Source: Microlunatus soli
GTDB lineage: Bacteria > Actinomycetota > Actinomycetes > Propionibacteriales > Propionibacteriaceae
Reading direction: 5' to 3'
DNA: 64,000 nt
Assembly (NCBI RefSeq): GCF_900105385.1
Contig: NZ_LT629772.1
Coordinates: 2,542,001 to 2,606,000 of the forward strand
The notes under the pieces were generated by a model. It was not told the DNA's origin. It was given only the letters and a program-made list of their open reading frames with translations, and ran no database searches. Every line of letters starts with the position of its first letter. Position 1 is the stretch's first letter. This document shows positions 9,264 through 17,759 of the stretch, piece by piece. Both the position numbers and the translations under genes were made by a program.

Positions 9264-10934
9264 TCAGCCCAGGAACGGTGACGTCCCCGGTGCGTCCGCC
9301 CAGTCGTAATGCCGCCGCAGCTCACCGAAACACCAGTCCGCCGGCGTCGACGAGTACGTCCCGTCGATCGCCTGCACCGAGTCGGGTCCGCAGCCGTCCC
9401 CTGCGTCTCCGCCGTCCAGTGCGATCCGCAGCGCGGCGGCCAGGTCGGCGTCGGTCTGCTCGGTCCGGGACCGCGGGTCGATCGACACGAACAGGGCCGT
9501 TCCGGAACGCGCCACCAGATCCAGGAACTGACGGTTCAGCTGCCACGGGACCTGCGGCGTGCACGGCACGCAATCGGCATCCACGGTGAAGAGTCGGCGA
9601 TGCTGGACCAGCCGATGAGCCAGCGTGTTCACCCCCATCCGTCGGGTGCGTTCCCAGTCCCGTCCCGACGTGTCGTCACCGGTCCGTTGGGCGTCCACCA
9701 CACCGGCCGCCAGATGACCGATCGTGTTGCAGCCCAGCAGCAGCGCCGAATCGGCCGCCTCCCGGATCACGTCGTAGAAGGTGTTGATGATCTCGGCGTT
9801 GGTCCGGCTGCGATCTGCGAACGACCAGCCCGCAACGGTCAGCTCGGCACCCATCGCCGGACCGAACCGGCCGAAGATGTCGTAGCTGCTGAAGTCGTGC
9901 TTGATCAACTCATAACCCCAGCCGCGGAACCGACGAAGATCATCGGTGACCCGGTCCAGCACCTCCGGACGGGTCGGGTCGAGGGTCACCTCACGATCCC
10001 GATCCGGCCGCGGGATCGCCAGCCCGCGGTCGGACTCGGCCCGGGACCGCAACGGGCGGAACCACAAGCCGGGGCGGGCGCCGATGGCGGTGATCTCGGC
10101 TGCCACCTCGGCCATGTCGTCGAAGATTCCTGGAATGCCTTCGTCCCAGGGACCGCCGGAGCCGGGCCCGCCGGCGTTCCAGCCGTCGTCGATCACGCTG
10201 TACGGCCGGACCGGGTGTCGGTCCGCCAGTTCGACCACGGTCCGGGCGTCGCCGAGCACCGCCTCGCGGTCGAAGCCGACGCCGTAGGCGTAATACCAGT
10301 TGTTGGCCCCGACCAGCGGCTGCTGCGGCAACAGGCCGGCCGACCGGCGTCCGGCCATCGCATCGACCAGATCGCGCTGTGCCTGCTGCGGGGACCGGTC
10401 GACGCTGTCGATCCAACGCACTGTCGCCAACGCGATCTCGCGATCACCGGGGACCAGAGCGGATCCGCCGTTGCGGACGTCGAGCCACAACGAGATGCCC
10501 TGCGGATCGACCGTCCAGAAGCAGAAGGCCGACGGGCGGACGTCGACCCCGGCACCGATCACGGCACCGGACGGCTCGTCCCATCCGGTCCAGTACCACG
10601 GCAGGACACGTTCGGGACGCAGCCGCTCCCAGCCGAGCTCGCCGTAGGAGCGTTCCCACGCGTCGCCGCTGACCGTCATCGTCGCCGGTGACCGCCGCCG
10701 CCACCGGAGAACGATCCTGGACACCTCGCCGGAGGTCCGCAGGCCGATCGTCAGACCGGCCGGATCATGATCATTACCGGTTGTGCCGAGATCGACGACC
10801 GTACGACCCAGGGTCCAGCGGTTGCCCGCAGCAACCGCTGCCGCCAATCGGTCGTCGATGTCGTCCTGGACGAAGACCGCGTCCGGTTGCGGCGTCGGGA
10901 CGATCGCGTTGTTGATCATCAACTCGTTGATCAT
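9264..10934 (-). CDS. GH36-like glycoside hydrolase (alpha-galactosidase type)
   Basis: 556 residues. An N-terminal beta domain (~1-190) is followed by a TIM barrel with signatures of the GH-D clan: SVIDDGWNAGGPG (~247), LWFRPL (~291) and LIKHDFSSYDIFG (~342), whose Asp is the expected nucleophile. The DDTSGRDWERTR region (~416) is a candidate for the acid/base. It lacks a signal peptide, so it acts in the cytoplasm on imported oligosaccharides. ATG 10934 is preceded by GAGGAG about 10 nt upstream. Upstream in the same direction is the homocysteine methyltransferase, downstream the PhyH gene. It is shorter than classical GH36 enzymes (~700 aa), and specificity is not certain. Confidence 0.75.
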   Translation of the reverse strand: MINELMINNAIVPTPQPDAVFVQDDIDDRLAAAVAAGNRWTLGRTVVDLGTTGNDHDPAGLTIGLRTSGEVSRIVLRWRRRSPATMTVSGDAWERSYGELGWERLRPERVLPWYWTGWDEPSGAVIGAGVDVRPSAFCFWTVDPQGISLWLDVRNGGSALVPGDREIALATVRWIDSVDRSPQQAQRDLVDAMAGRRSAGLLPQQPLVGANNWYYAYGVGFDREAVLGDARTVVELADRHPVRPYSVIDDGWNAGGPGSGGPWDEGIPGIFDDMAEVAAEITAIGARPGLWFRPLRSRAESDRGLAIPRPDRDREVTLDPTRPEVLDRVTDDLRRFRGWGYELIKHDFSSYDIFGRFGPAMGAELTVAGWSFADRSRTNAEIINTFYDVIREAADSALLLGCNTIGHLAAGVVDAQRTGDDTSGRDWERTRRMGVNTLAHRLVQHRRLFTVDADCVPCTPQVPWQLNRQFLDLVARSGTALFVSIDPRSRTEQTDADLAAALRIALDGGDAGDGCGPDSVQAIDGTYSSTPADWCFGELRRHYDWADAPGTSPFLG

Positions 10935-10995
10935 CAGTTCTGGGCTCCTCAGACTGCGGTGGCTGTCGGGACCGCATCCTGCCAGCTACCGATGA

Positions 10996-11928
10996 TCAGG
11001 ACGGCACGTGGTCGGCCACGGTCCTCGCCAGTGCACCGATCTCGCCCGGGCCGACCCGGCAGCAACCACCGATCCAGCGTGCCCCGGCATCGCGCCACAG
11101 CGGTGCCAAGGCCGGGTCGAACCCGGACGGTCCGATCCAACGGCGAGCGGTCGCGTCCCATCCCCGACCGCTGTTGGGATAGCCGACCGCCGGTTTCCCG
11201 GTGATCTTGGCCGCCTGCCGGACGGCGGGCAACACGTCCGACGGCCGACAGCAATTGACGCCGACCGCGATCACATTCGCCGCCGATCCTGCGACCGCGA
11301 ACGCGTCGGCGAGCGGCTGCCCGGCCCGGGTACGGTCGCCGTCGATGGTGTAGCTGAACCAGGCCGGCAATGCGAGCTCGTCCAGGATCGTCACCAGCAC
11401 CTCGGCCTCGTCGACGTCGGGGATGGTCTCCACCGCCAACAGGTCCGGCCCCGCGGCGGCCAACAGCTCCATCCGCGGGAGATGGAAGTCCCGCAGTGCC
11501 GCGGCGGACAGACCGTAGCGGCCCCGATACTCCGAGCCGTCGGCGAGCACCGCGCCGTACGGTCCGATCGAGGCTGCAACCCAGCGTTGTACGCCGTCAC
11601 CGGCCATGCTGTCGCGGACGTCGCGGGCGATGGTCACGCTGGAACCGACCAGCGCCGCACCGTCGGCTTCGGCCACCCCGGCAGCGGTCCAGCCCGGGAC
11701 ACTGGCCTGATAGCTGGCCGTCGTCGCCACCCGGGCACCGGCCGCGTAGTAGGCCCGGTGGACCTCGGCGATCTCATGTGGCGCGTCGCGCAGCAGTCGC
11801 GCCGTCCACAGCCGATCGGACAGGTCGTGGCCGCGGTCCTGCAACACGTTGGACAGACCGCCGTCGATCACGATCGGGCTGCCCGCTGTCGCCGCAGCAA
11901 CCGGCTGGGGCCGGGGATCGGAGCTCAC
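10996..11928 (-). CDS. mmuM: Homocysteine S-methyltransferase family protein
   Basis: 310 residues from GTG 11928, chosen because the family normally begins just before the DGGLSN strand; a longer in-frame reading to 12129 overlaps the divergent SDR gene. The enzyme transfers a methyl group from S-methylmethionine or S-adenosylmethionine to homocysteine. Family landmarks: IVIDGGLSNVLQDRGHDL near the start, TTASYQAS (~70), ETIPDVDEAEV (~160), and the zinc cysteines in GVNCCRP (~225) and GGCCRVGP (~290). It is divergent from the SDR gene with a 58-bp gap. The symbol is by similarity to MmuM; physiological methyl donor is inferred. Confidence 0.85.
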   Translation of the reverse strand: MSSDPRPQPVAAATAGSPIVIDGGLSNVLQDRGHDLSDRLWTARLLRDAPHEIAEVHRAYYAAGARVATTASYQASVPGWTAAGVAEADGAALVGSSVTIARDVRDSMAGDGVQRWVAASIGPYGAVLADGSEYRGRYGLSAAALRDFHLPRMELLAAAGPDLLAVETIPDVDEAEVLVTILDELALPAWFSYTIDGDRTRAGQPLADAFAVAGSAANVIAVGVNCCRPSDVLPAVRQAAKITGKPAVGYPNSGRGWDATARRWIGPSGFDPALAPLWRDAGARWIGGCCRVGPGEIGALARTVADHVPS

Positions 11929-11986
11929 ACCAGCAGTATCCCTCGGGGCCCCTGGACGGGAACCGCTGGACTGGAACACTGGCGTC

Positions 11987-12853
11987 GTGACCCACCTGCA
12001 GCGGCGGAGCGTATTTCGCGCGAGTCTGGGCCCGGCCTGGCGTTCGGCGTCGGCCGAGGCGATCCGGGATGCCGTCGGGGGCCGGCGGGTGTTGATCACC
12101 GGCGCCTCCTCGGGGATCGGGCGTGCCACCGCCGTGCTGCTGGCCCGCCACGGCGCCGAGCTGATCGTGCTGGCCCGACGCGGTCAGCTGCTGGCGGCCC
12201 TGGTCGCCCAGATCCACGCTGCCGGCGGCCGTGCCGAAGCCGTACCCTGCGATCTTGCCGACCCCGAGGCGGTGGCCGCCGCGATCGCAACGATCGGCCC
12301 GCAGCCGGTGGAGATCATCGTCAACGCCGCCGGACTGTCGATCCGGCGCAGCGTCACCGAGCTGGTGGACCGGTTCGACACGGTGACCCGGACGATCTCG
12401 GCCAACTATCTGGGGCCGGTCCGGCTGGCCACCGGGCTGCTGCCGGCCACCCGATCGGCAGCGCACGGCCAGCTGATCGAGATCAGTACGGTGACCGTCG
12501 ACCTGCCTGCCCCCGGCTGGTCGGCCTACGCCGCCTCCAAGACCGCCTACGACACCTGGTTGCGGGCTGCCGGCCCGGAACTCCTCGGCGACGGCGTCGC
12601 CGTCAGCAGCGTGCACCTACCCCTGGTGCACACCGCCGGCAGCGCTCCGACCTACGGTCCACGGACACCGGGCCTGACCGCAGACGAGGCCGCAGAGATC
12701 ATCGCCGCCGTGATCGTCCGATCGCCACGGGTCCTGATCCCGTGGTGGGCACGCGCCGGAGCGGCCGGCTGGCGATTGACCCGCCCGCTCACCGACCGGG
12801 TTGCCGGCGTGCTTCATGCCCGAGCCTTTCAGCGGATGGGTCGACCACGGTGA
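11987..12853 (+). CDS. Short-chain dehydrogenase/reductase (SDR)
   Basis: 288 residues from GTG 11987. Classical SDR: nucleotide-binding TGASSGIG at ~36-43, structural NAAG (~111), catalytic Ser in EISTVT and Tyr-Lys in YAASKTAY (~180). An Arg at ARRGQ after strand 2 suggests NADPH preference (inference). The C-terminal ~60 residues are basic and hydrophobic (LIPWWARAGAAGWRLTRPLTDRVAGVL), as in lipid-modifying reductases that associate with membranes. Its stop overlaps the start of the following acyl-adenylate ligase by four bases (GTGA), so the two are translationally coupled and probably share a pathway, perhaps fatty acyl activation and reduction. The substrate is unknown. Confidence 0.85.
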   Translation: MTHLQRRSVFRASLGPAWRSASAEAIRDAVGGRRVLITGASSGIGRATAVLLARHGAELIVLARRGQLLAALVAQIHAAGGRAEAVPCDLADPEAVAAAIATIGPQPVEIIVNAAGLSIRRSVTELVDRFDTVTRTISANYLGPVRLATGLLPATRSAAHGQLIEISTVTVDLPAPGWSAYAASKTAYDTWLRAAGPELLGDGVAVSSVHLPLVHTAGSAPTYGPRTPGLTADEAAEIIAAVIVRSPRVLIPWWARAGAAGWRLTRPLTDRVAGVLHARAFQRMGRPR

Positions 12854-14244
12854 CGTTCATGGATCTAGGTGCTGCCGTGTACGGGGTGCTGCGCTATGGC
12901 GCAACGCCGGCTGCGGTCGGATTCCTTGCTGGACGGCGATCCGCGCCGGTGCTGTTCGACGACGACGGTGCGGTCTCGGGTGCAGATCTCTGGGCTGCGG
13001 TTCAGGCGACCGCGGCCGATTGGGCGCGGCGCTCCCCGGGCCGGCACCGCATCGGCGTGCTCTGCGATCAAGATCGCAACTTCGTCATCGCACTGCTTGC
13101 CGGCTCCGCACTTGGCTGGGACGTCGTCGGGTTGGGGCCACGCAACGACGACGCACGACTGGCGTCGATGATCGACCGCCACCGCCTCACTGCGATCGCC
13201 GGCACCGACCGCTCCCGGTTGGCGTCGGTCGCCGGTGATCATCCGGTGCTGCCGATCAGCACCGGTACCGAGACTGCCGGCCGGCGGGCGCCGAAGCCGC
13301 GCCGCAGGGGACAGGTGATCCTGCTCAGCAGTGGTACGACGGGCGCGCCGACGGCCTCCGGTCGCCGTCGCTACGGTCCTGGCCTGGCCCGACCGGTGAT
13401 CGGGTTGTGGCGACTGCTGCAGCCCGCCGGTGGCCCGATGTTGATCATGGCACCGCTGTGGCACGGGTACGGGCTCGGCATGCTGATGTTGGCGCTGGCC
13501 GGCGGCGTACCCGTCCTGCTGACCCGGCGACGATCCGCGGTCGACCTGGCGACCATCGCCGACCAACGGCACGTCCGGACGATCGTCGTGTTGCCGGTGC
13601 AACTGGCGGCGCTGATCGAACGTTGGCCGAGTAGACCTGCGTCGCTGCATCGGGTGATCACCGGCTCGGCGCCGCTGTCACCGGATCTGAGCCGACGTGC
13701 ACTGGATGTCGTTGGGCCCCGGCTGATCAATCTCTACGGCAGCACCGAGGCCGGCTGGGCCACCTGGGCGACCCCTGCCGACCTCGCCCGGGCACCGGGG
13801 ACGGTCGGCAGGCCGGCTCCCGGCGTGCGCGTGACGATCATCGACGGCCAGGTGCATATCGACAGCCCGCTCGGGACCGACCCACGCCGCCCGACCCCGA
13901 CCGGAGACCGCGGCCACTTCGGCGATCACGGCGGTCTGATGATCGACGGCCGGCTGGACGACATCGTGATCATCAACGGCAACAACGTGTCGCTGTCGGC
14001 GGTGCAGCGAGCCCTCGACGATCATCCGCAGCTCGACTGGGCGCGGGTGCGTGCCGAGGCCGATCCGATCCGGGGACACCGACTCATTGCCGACGTCCGT
14101 ACGACCTCCGGTGCCGACCTCGCCGTGATCGTCCGACAACTCGCCCGGGTGCTGGACTGGTACGCGGTCCCGAGGCTGCGCTCGGTCTCCGGCTCGACGC
14201 CGGATGACGGCAGTTCGGGTGAAGGTCTTCCGGAATCCGCTTGA
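12850..14244 (+). CDS. AMP-binding acyl-adenylate ligase-like protein with altered lysine motifs
   Basis: 464 residues from GTG 12850, inside the SDR stop. Member of the ANL superfamily (acyl-CoA synthetase type): P-loop ILLSSGTTGAPTA (~158), aromatic/adenine motif LINLYGSTEAGW (~293), hinge region TGDRGHFGDHGGLMIDGRLDD (in two parts, ~353) and IVIINGNNVS. Two points depart from working ligases: the P-loop Pro-Lys is Pro-Thr, and the C-terminal catalytic Lys (usual PRT..GK motif) is not visible in the end region PRLRSVSGSTPDDGSSGEG. It is also short for the family (~500-550). Either the adenylation half-reaction is impaired, or it has diverged to another role with the coupled SDR. A very long upward reading of this frame from 11008 is an artefact. 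Confidence 0.8.
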   Translation: MTFMDLGAAVYGVLRYGATPAAVGFLAGRRSAPVLFDDDGAVSGADLWAAVQATAADWARRSPGRHRIGVLCDQDRNFVIALLAGSALGWDVVGLGPRNDDARLASMIDRHRLTAIAGTDRSRLASVAGDHPVLPISTGTETAGRRAPKPRRRGQVILLSSGTTGAPTASGRRRYGPGLARPVIGLWRLLQPAGGPMLIMAPLWHGYGLGMLMLALAGGVPVLLTRRRSAVDLATIADQRHVRTIVVLPVQLAALIERWPSRPASLHRVITGSAPLSPDLSRRALDVVGPRLINLYGSTEAGWATWATPADLARAPGTVGRPAPGVRVTIIDGQVHIDSPLGTDPRRPTPTGDRGHFGDHGGLMIDGRLDDIVIINGNNVSLSAVQRALDDHPQLDWARVRAEADPIRGHRLIADVRTTSGADLAVIVRQLARVLDWYAVPRLRSVSGSTPDDGSSGEGLPESA

Positions 14245-14262
14245 TGGGCGCAAGATTCCGTC

Positions 14263-16119
14263 ATGGCCATCATTGAACCGCCCCGCAGATCGCGCCGTGT
14301 CGTGCTGAGTGCGGCGCTCGGCGGCACCGCTGCCGCCCTGACCGGCAGCTCGATCGCCGCGGCGAGTCCACGGGACATCACCGACACCTCGACCGGACAG
14401 TCCGGCACGCCGCACCGGGCCGTCGGCCGGCGTAGCGCCGGATCCGGGACGCCGACGATCACCGCCGACGACCTGCGATTCACCCCGCACACCCGCCTGC
14501 GGCGCGGCCGGGCCCGCCAGGTCGGACTCGAACCGGGCCGTATCGACAAGATCACCGACGACATCGGCCGCTTCCTCAGTCCGACACCCGAGACGCCGGC
14601 CCATCCGGAATATGCCGGCGCAGCGGTGATCGCGGTCAAGGACGGAGTGATCGTCGCGAACGAGGCCGCCGGCAAGGCCGTCCGTTACGGCCTGGCCGAC
14701 ACCACCGTCATCGAGTTGCCGGCCGATCAGCAGATCGACGCCCGGACCGACACCATCTGGGACCTGGCGTCGATGTCCAAACTCTTCACCGCGACCGCGG
14801 TCGTACAACTGATCGAACAGGGGTTGGTCGGCCTCCAGGATCCGGTCGTCGACCACCTGCCGGCCTTCGCCTCCCACGGCAAGTCCGACATCCTGATCCG
14901 CCATCTGCTGACTCACACGTCGGGACTGATCCCGGACCCGATCCCCTCACTGTGGAAGGGATATGACAATCACGACGACCGGGTGGCCGCGATCCTGGAC
15001 ACCACGCCACACGCCGGCCCGGGCGTCGAATACGTCTACTCCGACATCAACTTCATGACCTTGGGTTTGATCGTGGAGAAGGTCTCCGGGCAGTCACTGG
15101 ACCGCTACGTCCATGATCACATCACCGCACCGCTGGGGATGCGGGACACGATGTACAACCCGCCGGCGTCGCTGAAACACCGGATCGCCGCCCAGGAATA
15201 CGAACCGTGGGCCGACCGTGGCCTGGTCTGGGGCTCGGTACACGACGAGAACGCCTGGGCCCTGGACGGCGTCGCCGGCCACGCCGGCGTCTTCTCCACC
15301 GTCGGCGACATGGCGATCTTCGCCCAGACCTACCTCAACGGAGGCAGCTACCGGGGTACGAGGATCCTTCGCCCGGACACGGTCCGGTTGATGCTGCACG
15401 ACTACAACGGCGAACAGTTCCCCACCGACACCCACGGGTTGGGTTGGGAGCTCGGACTGGTCTGGTACCACGCCGCGCTCTGGTCGCCGGTCTCGTTCGG
15501 CCACACCGGATTCACCGGCACCTCGATCGTGGTCGACCCGATCGACCGCCAGTTCGTGATCTTGATGACCAACCGGGTGCATCCGGATCGGGAGTGGGGC
15601 AGCAACAACCCGTCCCGGCGAGCGGTCGCCGACGATCTCGGGCTGGCGACCACGATCCGCCCGAACAGCGGTCGGCAGGCCTGGTTCAGCGGTCGCACCG
15701 ACAAGACCACGACGACTCTTGACGTCGGGCTGCCGGCGACGGCCGACGGTCGGCTGGACTTCGATCTCTGGTACGACACCGAGCCGCTGTACGACTACGG
15801 CAGATTGCAGAGCTCGACCGATGGCAGCACCTTCGCCGCCCTGCCGTTCCGGTTGCGGGGCAGGGACATCGTTGCCGAGAGTGACGGCTCGGTCAACGGC
15901 TACGGCGGACGGCGTTGGCTGCACTGCAGTGCTGACCTGCCCGACGGCACCACCCGGCTGCGCTGGAGTTACCAGACCGATTCCACGTCCCAGGGCCGCG
16001 GCATCTATCTGGACGACATCGTCGTCCGCTCCGGGCCGAAGACCGTCTTCGATTCGGGGCGACGCCGGGACGCCGCCGCGATCACCACGAACGGGTGGCA
16101 CCTCTCCCCCGGCGGCTGA
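14263..16119 (+). CDS. Tat-exported class C beta-lactamase-type serine hydrolase with C-terminal sandwich domain
   Basis: 618 residues. The N-terminus PRRSRRVVLSAALGG is a twin-arginine signal, with cleavage expected after IAAAS. Residues ~90-460 are a serine beta-lactamase/DD-peptidase fold: Ser-X-X-Lys as SMSK (S170, K173), the Tyr motif YSD in YVYSDINF (~259) and HTG in FGHTGFTGT (~413). Residues ~475-618 form a second beta-rich domain (LDFDLWYDTEPLYDYGRLQ, YLDDIVVRSG) resembling the discoidin/MAM-like sandwich found on secreted peptidases. Probable role: exported esterase or D-aminopeptidase acting on cell wall or small esters. Substrate cannot be told. It is 18 bp downstream of the ligase gene and could be on the same transcript. 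Confidence 0.85.
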   Translation: MAIIEPPRRSRRVVLSAALGGTAAALTGSSIAAASPRDITDTSTGQSGTPHRAVGRRSAGSGTPTITADDLRFTPHTRLRRGRARQVGLEPGRIDKITDDIGRFLSPTPETPAHPEYAGAAVIAVKDGVIVANEAAGKAVRYGLADTTVIELPADQQIDARTDTIWDLASMSKLFTATAVVQLIEQGLVGLQDPVVDHLPAFASHGKSDILIRHLLTHTSGLIPDPIPSLWKGYDNHDDRVAAILDTTPHAGPGVEYVYSDINFMTLGLIVEKVSGQSLDRYVHDHITAPLGMRDTMYNPPASLKHRIAAQEYEPWADRGLVWGSVHDENAWALDGVAGHAGVFSTVGDMAIFAQTYLNGGSYRGTRILRPDTVRLMLHDYNGEQFPTDTHGLGWELGLVWYHAALWSPVSFGHTGFTGTSIVVDPIDRQFVILMTNRVHPDREWGSNNPSRRAVADDLGLATTIRPNSGRQAWFSGRTDKTTTTLDVGLPATADGRLDFDLWYDTEPLYDYGRLQSSTDGSTFAALPFRLRGRDIVAESDGSVNGYGGRRWLHCSADLPDGTTRLRWSYQTDSTSQGRGIYLDDIVVRSGPKTVFDSGRRRDAAAITTNGWHLSPGG

Positions 16120-16234
16120 GGTCCGGCCGCGGCTGCGGCGTGTCGTTGCCGAAGCTTCGCCTTGGGATGTCTTCGCATCCGCGCAGTTTCGCGTACGGTG
16201 TAAGGAGGACTGCACCGACGAAGGTTCCCCCATC

Positions 16235-16426
16235 ATGATCTTCCTCTACATCGCGATCGGCTGGATCGTGCTGCTCGTGCTGTTCGTGATCTTCTGGGCC
16301 CGTTTCGCCGGTCGCAGGCGGGATCTGAGCGATTCCATCGAGCAGGACCGGGCGCGTTCACCCCGCTTGCGGGTGGTCGACGACAACCCCGACGACGAGA
16401 AGCAGGACCCCAGCGACGTCGCTTGA
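16235..16426 (+). CDS. Small single-pass membrane protein
   Basis: 63 residues: one N-terminal transmembrane helix (MIFLYIAIGWIVLLVLFVIF), then a basic cluster ARFAGRRRD and an acidic/charged tail ending QDPSDVA. Topology by the positive-inside rule puts the tail in the cytoplasm. AAGGAGGAC at 16201 lies about 26 nt before the ATG, so the translation signal is not ideal, but no in-frame start sits closer. The next mannosyltransferase-like gene lies close downstream. Similar short membrane proteins are common in actinobacteria without known function. It could be a chance ORF, but the helix and codon pattern argue for a gene. Confidence 0.6.
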   Translation: MIFLYIAIGWIVLLVLFVIFWARFAGRRRDLSDSIEQDRARSPRLRVVDDNPDDEKQDPSDVA

Positions 16427-16479
16427 GGGCGCCGATTGGCTGCACGGAACCCTGCCGGGATGCGTATACGTTGGGGCGT

Positions 16480-17643
16480 GTGCTCGAGGGACGCGTCGTA
16501 GCTGACGCCGGCCATGCCGTCGCGGGAACGGAACGGTCGGCGAGTTGGCCGATCCTCCGCCCCGTGCTGGTCTTCCACCTGGCCACCCGGCTGGTGATCA
16601 TCGTGGCACTGCTGATCGCCGCCGCGATCAGCGAGCGAACCTTTCCCGAGGTCGTCCTGCGCTGGGACGGTCAATGGTTCGAGCGGGTCGCCACCGAGGG
16701 CTACCCGGCCGACCTGCCGATCGGCCTGGACGGCAAGGTCGAATCCAATACGACGGCGTTCTTCCCGGTATTTCCCCTGCTGGTCAAGGGATTGATGACG
16801 CTAGGGATGCCGTTCTGGCTCGGCAGCATGATCATCAACCTGGCGGCCTCCAGCGCCGCGGTGCTGCTGATCGTGCTGGTCGGTTCGCAGTATCTGGATC
16901 GTCATGCAGCCCAGTTGCTCGGCTGCGTCTGGACGACGTTTCCACTCTCCTCGGTGCTGACGACCGCCTATTCTGAGGCGGTGTTCGGCGTGGTTGCGGC
17001 GGCATCGTTGCTTTTCATGCTGCGTCGGAACTGGGTGCTGGCCGGGGTCGCTGCAGCGCTGGCGGGGGCGACCCGACCGACCGGGATCGTCTTTGCCGGA
17101 GCCGTCGGCCTTGCCGCGCTGATCGCGATCGCCCAGCGGCGGGAATGGCGCAGTGCGATCGGCGCCGCGATCGCTCCACTCGGCTTCCTCGGTACGGTCC
17201 TCGGTACCGGGCTGTACGCCGGGCGATGGGACGCCTGGGCGGTGACCGAGCGGGACGGCTGGCACCTGAAGCTCAACTTCGGCGCCGGCTGGCTGAAGTG
17301 GCTCGACCTGTCGGCGTCCACGCCGGTGGGATACGTCCACCTGGTGACCGCGACCATCGTGGTCGTGCTGCTGATCCTGACGATCATCGCCATCGCCCTT
17401 CGGCCACCGGTGCCGATCATCGCACTGATGGTGGTCGGCGCATTCGTGGCCTGTGCCTATGACGGGGTCGGAATGAACGCCGCCCCGCGGAACATGATGT
17501 CGATGTTCCCGATCTTCGCCCCGGTGGCGATCCTGCTGGCCCGCTGCCCGGCCGGTGTCCGGTGGACCGTCCTCGGCATCGGTGCCGTCGTGTCCGCCGT
17601 GGTAGGTGCCGCGGTCTTCGCCTTCGTCCCGCTGCCTCCGTAG
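16480..17643 (+). CDS. PIG-V-like mannosyltransferase, integral membrane
   Basis: 387 residues from GTG 16480 (a TTG at 16423 would add 19 residues). Multi-spanning GT-C fold protein: the first extracytoplasmic loop carries RWDGQWFERVATEGYP (~60), with the conserved Asp, followed by FFPVFPLL (~100), TAYSEAVF (~160) and GATRPTG (~205), all typical of PIG-V/DUF2029-like mannosyltransferases that use polyprenol-phosphate mannose. About nine transmembrane segments are visible. In actinomycetes such enzymes modify glycolipids or cell-envelope glycans. The acceptor is unknown. It is preceded by the small membrane protein and followed by a secreted HNH protein with a 116-bp gap. Confidence 0.8.
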   Translation: MLEGRVVADAGHAVAGTERSASWPILRPVLVFHLATRLVIIVALLIAAAISERTFPEVVLRWDGQWFERVATEGYPADLPIGLDGKVESNTTAFFPVFPLLVKGLMTLGMPFWLGSMIINLAASSAAVLLIVLVGSQYLDRHAAQLLGCVWTTFPLSSVLTTAYSEAVFGVVAAASLLFMLRRNWVLAGVAAALAGATRPTGIVFAGAVGLAALIAIAQRREWRSAIGAAIAPLGFLGTVLGTGLYAGRWDAWAVTERDGWHLKLNFGAGWLKWLDLSASTPVGYVHLVTATIVVVLLILTIIAIALRPPVPIIALMVVGAFVACAYDGVGMNAAPRNMMSMFPIFAPVAILLARCPAGVRWTVLGIGAVVSAVVGAAVFAFVPLPP

Positions 17644-17759
17644 CCGAGGCTGGTGATCGTCGGGAGCCTTCGACCGGCCCCGAGTTGTTCGAACCAGCCC
17701 CGCGATCATCGTGGCGCTGTTACGGTTTGAGCCGATCACAGCACGACTGGAGGATGAGC

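Noticed and set aside
11008..12849. A very long plus-strand reading (1,078 codons) that would fuse 11.0-14.2 kb into one protein
   Set aside because: Its first 614 codons are low-complexity Arg/Gly/Pro translation of the reverse side of the homocysteine methyltransferase and an alternative frame of the SDR; family motifs begin only at the GTG 12850.
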